Part shown: piece by piece, positions 60,560 through 64,000 of the stretch
Numbering within the stretch: position 1 is the first letter of the stretch
Layout: each line of letters starts with the position of its first letter
DNA from: Altericroceibacterium spongiae
Lineage (GTDB): Bacteria; Pseudomonadota; Alphaproteobacteria; Sphingomonadales; Sphingomonadaceae
NCBI RefSeq assembly: GCF_003610805.1
Contig: NZ_RAPF01000008.1
Span: forward strand, 38,703 to 102,702
Length of the DNA stretch: 64,000 nucleotides
Direction of reading: 5' to 3'
Made by a program: the position numbers and the translations under genes
Notes under the pieces: generated by a model
Database searches by the model: none
Told to the model about the DNA's origin: nothing
The model's input: only the letters and a program-made list of their open reading frames with translations

Positions 60560-61251
60560 TGACTATTCCGCAAACGGACCTGCACTGGCACCCGTGTTAT
60601 CGCATCATTCCCAGTCGTTTCCCTCCCATCGCCTTGTTCGAGGATGTGGCCGACCCTGAGGATCTCGAAGCGGTCTATGCGCTGGAGGCGCTGACCAATG
60701 ACCGTCTGCGCGAAGAAGCGGGCAATCTGCGTCTCGTCCCGCCCGAAGACCGTGTGTCGGGCCCCGGCACATCCCCGGTCATGGCGGCCTTCACCCATCT
60801 CAATCCGCTGGGCGACCGGTTTACCGACGGGACTTACGGCGTGTTCTATGCCGGGCGCACGCTGGCAACGGCGATTGCCGAAACACGCTATCACCGGGCC
60901 TGCTTTCTGGCAGCTACCGCCGAACCTGCGCAGGATATCGATATGCGCGTCTATGCGGTGAACTGCACGGGGACGATGCACGATATTCGCGGGTGCCGGG
61001 CCGAGCGGCCGGAACTGTACCACCCAGAGGATTATGGCGCGTCGCAAAATTTCGCCGCCCGGCTACGCGATCAGGGAGCAGATGGGATCGTTTATGACAG
61101 CGTGCGTTTCGAAGCGGGCGAATGCGTGGCGGTCTTCCGTCCCCGCCTGCTCAGCCATTGCCGACAGGAGCGGCACTTATGCTATGTCTGGGACGGGAAG
61201 ACGATCCGCGATGTTTACGAAAAGCGGATGCTGGACGAGCCCGGCGGGTAG
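60559..61251 (+). CDS. RES-domain toxin (NAD+-degrading)
   Basis: 230 residues. The RES triad is readable: Arg15 in HPCYRIIPSR, Glu108 in TAIAETRYHR and Ser181 in GIVYDSVR, with Tyr97 in GVFYAGR nearby. RES toxins (MbcT, Res) break down NAD+ by phosphorolysis or hydrolysis, stopping growth. All key residues are present, so the toxin is probably functional. Paired with the antitoxin at 60173, in the antitoxin-first order normal for this family. Confidence 0.92.
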   Translation: MTIPQTDLHWHPCYRIIPSRFPPIALFEDVADPEDLEAVYALEALTNDRLREEAGNLRLVPPEDRVSGPGTSPVMAAFTHLNPLGDRFTDGTYGVFYAGRTLATAIAETRYHRACFLAATAEPAQDIDMRVYAVNCTGTMHDIRGCRAERPELYHPEDYGASQNFAARLRDQGADGIVYDSVRFEAGECVAVFRPRLLSHCRQERHLCYVWDGKTIRDVYEKRMLDEPGG

Positions 61252-61257
61252 CAAGGC

Positions 61258-62751
61258 TCAGAGCCGCTGATCCGCCGCGCAGGTCTTGTCGATGAAATAA
61301 TCATGGCAGGGCATTTTACGCGCGGCCTGCGCCAGATAGGCCCGGCGCTGTTTCATAAGGTTCGTCAGCCTGTCTGGGGGTATCATATCGGCTCGCGGAT
61401 CGTAGGCGCGGGGTAATACCCCTTGACCGATTAGCACCGACACCCAGCTCGGTTCCCGATGCGATTCCATATCATACAGTGCGATATGACCTGAAGCGCC
61501 CCACAAAGCGAGCTTGTGTTGGAGAGTGTCGGGCAAATCCATCGCCGCGACATGACGCCAGAACGGTTCGCTGCGGCATGACCGGCAGTAATGCGCTATA
61601 ATGAAATCGCGTATCCGTTCATATTCCAATGTGGTGCGGCGATTATATTCGTCTGCCAGAGCCGGTTCGGGCTGTCTGCCGGGCAGCAATTCGATGATCC
61701 GCGCGGCGCCGGTCTGGATCAGTTGCAGGGCCGTAGACTCCAGCGGTTCGAGAAAACCCGCCGCAAGGCCGATGGCAATTACATTCCCTTCCCAGAAGCG
61801 TTCCCGCCGGCCGGGTGTAAAACGCAGCATCCGCGGTTCACCCAATGCTTCACCCTCCAGCCCGTCGAACAACCGGGCCGTGGCTTCGTCATCGGACAGG
61901 AAGCTGCTTGCATAGACATGCCCGTTACCGGTGCGATTTTGCAGCGGGATGCGCCATTGCCACCCGGCTGTGCGCGCTGTGGAACGGGTGAAGGGTGTCA
62001 GCCGTCCTGCCCGCGCACTCGATATGGTCGCGGCCCGGTCGCAGGGCAACCAGTGGCTCCAGTCCCGAAAGCCCACATTCATGGCCCGCTCCAGTAAGAG
62101 CGATGCGAAACCGGTGCAGTCAATGAAGATATCGCCTGTGATCCGCTGTCCGTCCGCCAGATCGAGATGGGTGACGAAGCCGGTCTCCGAATGCCGGGCT
62201 GCGTGAAGGATGCGCCCTTCTACCCGTTTGACGCCGTGTTTTTCGGCTATTTTGCGAAGATAGGCGGCATACAGGGTCGCATCGAAATGATAGGCATGGC
62301 GAAATTCAGCCGCCTCGCCCTGCATGGCTTCGTGCGGTGCAAAACGATCCTGTGAAGCGGCGGCCCAGGGCATTGACCAGTCGTCGAGCGGCGGGATGGT
62401 GTTATCCTGCCGGTGGAGGCGCAACCAGTGATGATGCGGAGAGAGTGCGGCAATCGGTTCTCCGTAATCGCCAAAGCCATGGAAATGGCGCCGGCCGGTT
62501 TCGCCCCAGTCGACAAATTCGATCCCGAGTTTGAATGTCCCGTTAGTGGCGGCTACGAAATCGGGTTCATGAATATCCAGCAGCCGGTTGAGCTCGCCAA
62601 TGACCGGCACGGTCGCTTCGCCTACGCCGATGATGCCGATATCCTCGGATTCGATCAGCGTGATCCGAGTGGAAGGGGCGGAGAGGTAGCGTGAAAGAAC
62701 AGCCGCAGTGATCCAACCGGCTGCGCCGCCTCCGGCAATAACATAATGCAT
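61258..62751 (-). CDS. Flavin-dependent tryptophan halogenase family protein
   Basis: 497 residues. FAD-binding motif GGGAAGW (residues 7-13), the catalytic lysine in GTFKLGIEF (Lys74) and the WxWxIP motif as WQWRIP (264-269), which separates halogenases from monooxygenases. It would form HOCl or HOBr from reduced flavin and halogenate an aromatic or indole substrate. In sphingomonads and Caulobacter such genes sit next to TonB receptors, as here; the substrate is unknown. No flavin reductase gene is near. Confidence 0.9.
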   Translation of the reverse strand: MHYVIAGGGAAGWITAAVLSRYLSAPSTRITLIESEDIGIIGVGEATVPVIGELNRLLDIHEPDFVAATNGTFKLGIEFVDWGETGRRHFHGFGDYGEPIAALSPHHHWLRLHRQDNTIPPLDDWSMPWAAASQDRFAPHEAMQGEAAEFRHAYHFDATLYAAYLRKIAEKHGVKRVEGRILHAARHSETGFVTHLDLADGQRITGDIFIDCTGFASLLLERAMNVGFRDWSHWLPCDRAATISSARAGRLTPFTRSTARTAGWQWRIPLQNRTGNGHVYASSFLSDDEATARLFDGLEGEALGEPRMLRFTPGRRERFWEGNVIAIGLAAGFLEPLESTALQLIQTGAARIIELLPGRQPEPALADEYNRRTTLEYERIRDFIIAHYCRSCRSEPFWRHVAAMDLPDTLQHKLALWGASGHIALYDMESHREPSWVSVLIGQGVLPRAYDPRADMIPPDRLTNLMKQRRAYLAQAARKMPCHDYFIDKTCAADQRL

Positions 62752-62827
62752 AGGCTGTCTCCCCTCCCATAATCCTCCAATCTGTAACGCTCCGATTACG
62801 GTTGCAGGTCAGTCGGGGTGGTAAAAG

Positions 62828-62861
62828 GCCATTCCCGGTTCGGGAGGGAACCGGGAATGGC
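62828..62861 (-). terminator. Terminator of the TonB receptor gene
   Basis: Perfect 14-bp stem GCCATTCCCGGTTC (62828-62841) / GAACCGGGAATGGC (62848-62861), 6-nt loop; on the minus strand followed by CTTTTAC. Lies just downstream of the receptor stop at 62876. Confidence 0.75.
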
Positions 62862-62875
62862 AGGGAGGAATGGGT

Positions 62876-63716
62876 TCAGAACCGTGTGCGGACCACGAAA
62901 GCCACCCGGCGGTCGGTTGATGTCCAGCTGTAACGCGGCTTCAAATCGGGGTCGCCGACCTGCAGATAGGTCTTGGAGGCCAGCAGATTGGTGCCTTGCA
63001 CACCGACCTTGAGATGATCGTTGACCTGCAGGAGGATGGAGGCATCGAGCTGCCCGTAATCTTCCGACCAGACTGGGTAATTGATGTTGGCCGCTGAGGT
63101 GGTGAGCAGATAGCTGGAGCGCCAGTTATAAGCTACACGTGCTGAAACACCGTATTTTTCGTAAATACCGGCGACATTATAGGAATATTTGGACATCCCT
63201 TCGAGCGGCAGATCCAGTCCCGCATTTTCGGTCTGGTTGGGATCGAACACATTGACTGCCGTATTCTTGCCGCCTGACGAATCCACCAGGGTGAAATTGC
63301 CGGTAAAACCGAGCCCGCTCAGCGCGCCCGGCAGAAAGTCGAAGAACTGTGTATAGGCCAGTTCGAAACCTTTGATTTTGCCCTTGGAACCGTTGGTTTG
63401 CCGGGTCATGGCGAAAGTGACGGTTTCACCATTGCTGGTATAGCTCTCTTCGCTGATGCCGGAGAAGATATAGTCTTTCAGCTCTTTGTAGAACAGGCCC
63501 AGTGTCAGGCTGTTCGCACGGCCGAAATAATACTCCATACTGGCATCGAACTGCTTGGCCTTGGTGGGCTTGAGATTGGGATTGCCCGAAGAACCGGTAA
63601 AGGCCGTGACCGCCCCGTTCACACCCGTGCCGTTTGGCTGGCCATTCTCGTCGAAAGAGAAGTTCAACGATGTATAGGGGTTAAGCTGGGCAAAGCTTGG
63701 CCGGACCATGGCTTTA
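62876..63716 (-). pseudogene. TonB-dependent receptor, C-terminal part, cut by an insertion sequence
   Basis: About 280 residues of barrel: KAMVRPSFAQLNPYTSLNFS, GNPNLKPTKAKQFDASMEYY, SLTLGLFYKELKDYIFSG, and the end SWTSTDRRVAFVVRTRF. The receptor type (NLKPxxAKQ, SKxMxRPSF) is the one that pairs with halogenases in sphingomonads. Toward its N-terminus the frame runs into insertion-sequence DNA at about 63717; the plug and most of the barrel lie beyond that element, outside the window. The remaining part has no start codon of its own. Confidence 0.8.
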
Positions 63717-64000
63717 GGCTCAGGACCTATTAAATTGCTTGCGTGGGGTATGATTGGTTGATTCAATGGTAGTGTCGAGGAGGCGCTGCCGATGGATGTA
63801 CCGTTTTTGTTGAGCCGTGCGCAGCTGCGCCGGATTGAGCCGTTTTTCCCGCTGTCGCATGGTATCCCGAGGGCGATGATCGGCGGATCGTGTCGGGGAT
63901 CGTCTACGTCATCAAGCATGGGCTGATGTGGCGCGATGCGCCCAAGGGTTATGGTCCGCATAAGACGATCTACAACCGGTTCGTTCGCTGGAGCCGCCTT
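63717..64000 (+). mobile_element. IS5-family insertion sequence (5' part)
   Basis: The left end reads GGCTCAGGACCTATTAA, the terminal-repeat pattern of IS5-type elements common in sphingomonads, directly after TTA of the receptor gene (possible target duplication). A transposase frame begins at 63792. The element runs past the end of the window. Confidence 0.75.
63792..64000 (+). pseudogene. IS5-family transposase, partial, apparently frameshifted
   Basis: ATG at 63792 gives MDVPFLLSRAQLRRIEPFFP then LSHGIPR, the usual N-terminus of these transposases. After about 63873 the expected continuation (DDRRIVSGIVYVIKHGLMWR, then DAPKGYGPHKTIYNRFVRW) is in another frame, consistent with loss of one base in the GGGCGATGAT stretch (63871-63880). 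Either a dead copy, a sequencing error, or the frameshift type known for part of the IS5 family. The 3' part is outside the window. Confidence 0.7.

Noticed and set aside
61258..63716. Biosynthetic gene cluster around the halogenase
   Set aside because: No peptide synthetase, polyketide or tailoring genes are visible; only the receptor fragment and an insertion sequence adjoin it.

Overview
The window reads as chromosomal DNA of an alphaproteobacterium, most likely from the Sphingomonadales (Sphingomonadaceae or Erythrobacteraceae). The grounds are the high-GC codon use, four full-length TonB-dependent receptors plus a broken fifth, a FecI/FecR/FecA set, a DUF3857 transglutaminase-TPR protein, a flavin-dependent halogenase beside a receptor, and relatives of sphingomonad plasmid genes in a decayed island. 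The genus cannot be fixed from the sequence alone. No rRNA, tRNA or CRISPR array was seen.

Layout. 1-980: end of a cytochrome bd oxidase operon (cydB, cydX) with terminator. 1004-3802: periplasmic DUF3857/transglutaminase/TPR protein. 3956-9409 (minus): exopolysaccharide assembly operon (O-antigen-ligase-like protein, Wza-like exporter, Wzc-like tyrosine autokinase, unknown membrane-anchored protein). 9821-12760 (minus): secreted unknown protein and a DUF3649-PepSY-DUF3325 membrane cassette. 13024-29430: a region rich in D-amino acid and peptide functions: D-amino acid dehydrogenase and RidA, a TonB receptor, a Tat-exported phosphoesterase with a UDP-glucuronate-type epimerase, a dicarboxylate/amino acid symporter, and a LysR regulator divergent from a TonB receptor, a lipoprotein N-acyl-D-amino-acid deacylase and an S12 serine hydrolase. 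29803-39727: iron uptake: ECF sigma, FecR and FecA-like receptor, then a second siderophore receptor behind a Fur-box-like site, a TPR-sulfotransferase and a second DUF3649-like/PepSY/DUF3325 cassette.

40074-43657 is a scrapyard of mobile DNA: a histidine kinase fragment, a HigBA-type toxin-antitoxin pair whose toxin lacks a clear start codon, a decapitated FitA-type antitoxin with its operator intact, a single-stranded DNA-binding protein fragment, a small coiled-coil plasmid-type protein, a perfect 19-bp inverted repeat, a cluster of GATGCTA/TAGCATC dyads in front of a ribbon-helix-helix gene, and the frameshifted N-terminus of a TraD-like coupling protein. This looks like the remnant of a conjugative plasmid or integrative element.

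44152-50565 is a four-gene export operon (NodT-type outer membrane factor, HlyD-type adaptor, RbbA-like double-ATPase/permease, YhhJ-like permease). It is followed by a SIMPL-domain protein, a large autotransporter, a tandem universal stress protein, a small secreted protein, and a MotA/MotB-like pair whose MotB-like partner has no peptidoglycan-binding domain. 58304-59679 is rimB-rimK (ribosomal protein S6 modification). 60173-61251 is an Xre-RES toxin-antitoxin pair. 61258-63716 is a flavin-dependent halogenase and the C-terminal part of a TonB receptor, cut at 63717 by an IS5-type insertion sequence that runs off the window and appears frameshifted.

No single locus can be called a new system from sequence alone. 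The best candidates for follow-up are the sulfotransferase/PepSY siderophore locus, the D-amino-acid scavenging locus, the dyad-RHH-TraD remnant with its 19-bp inverted repeat, and the short MotAB-like pair.
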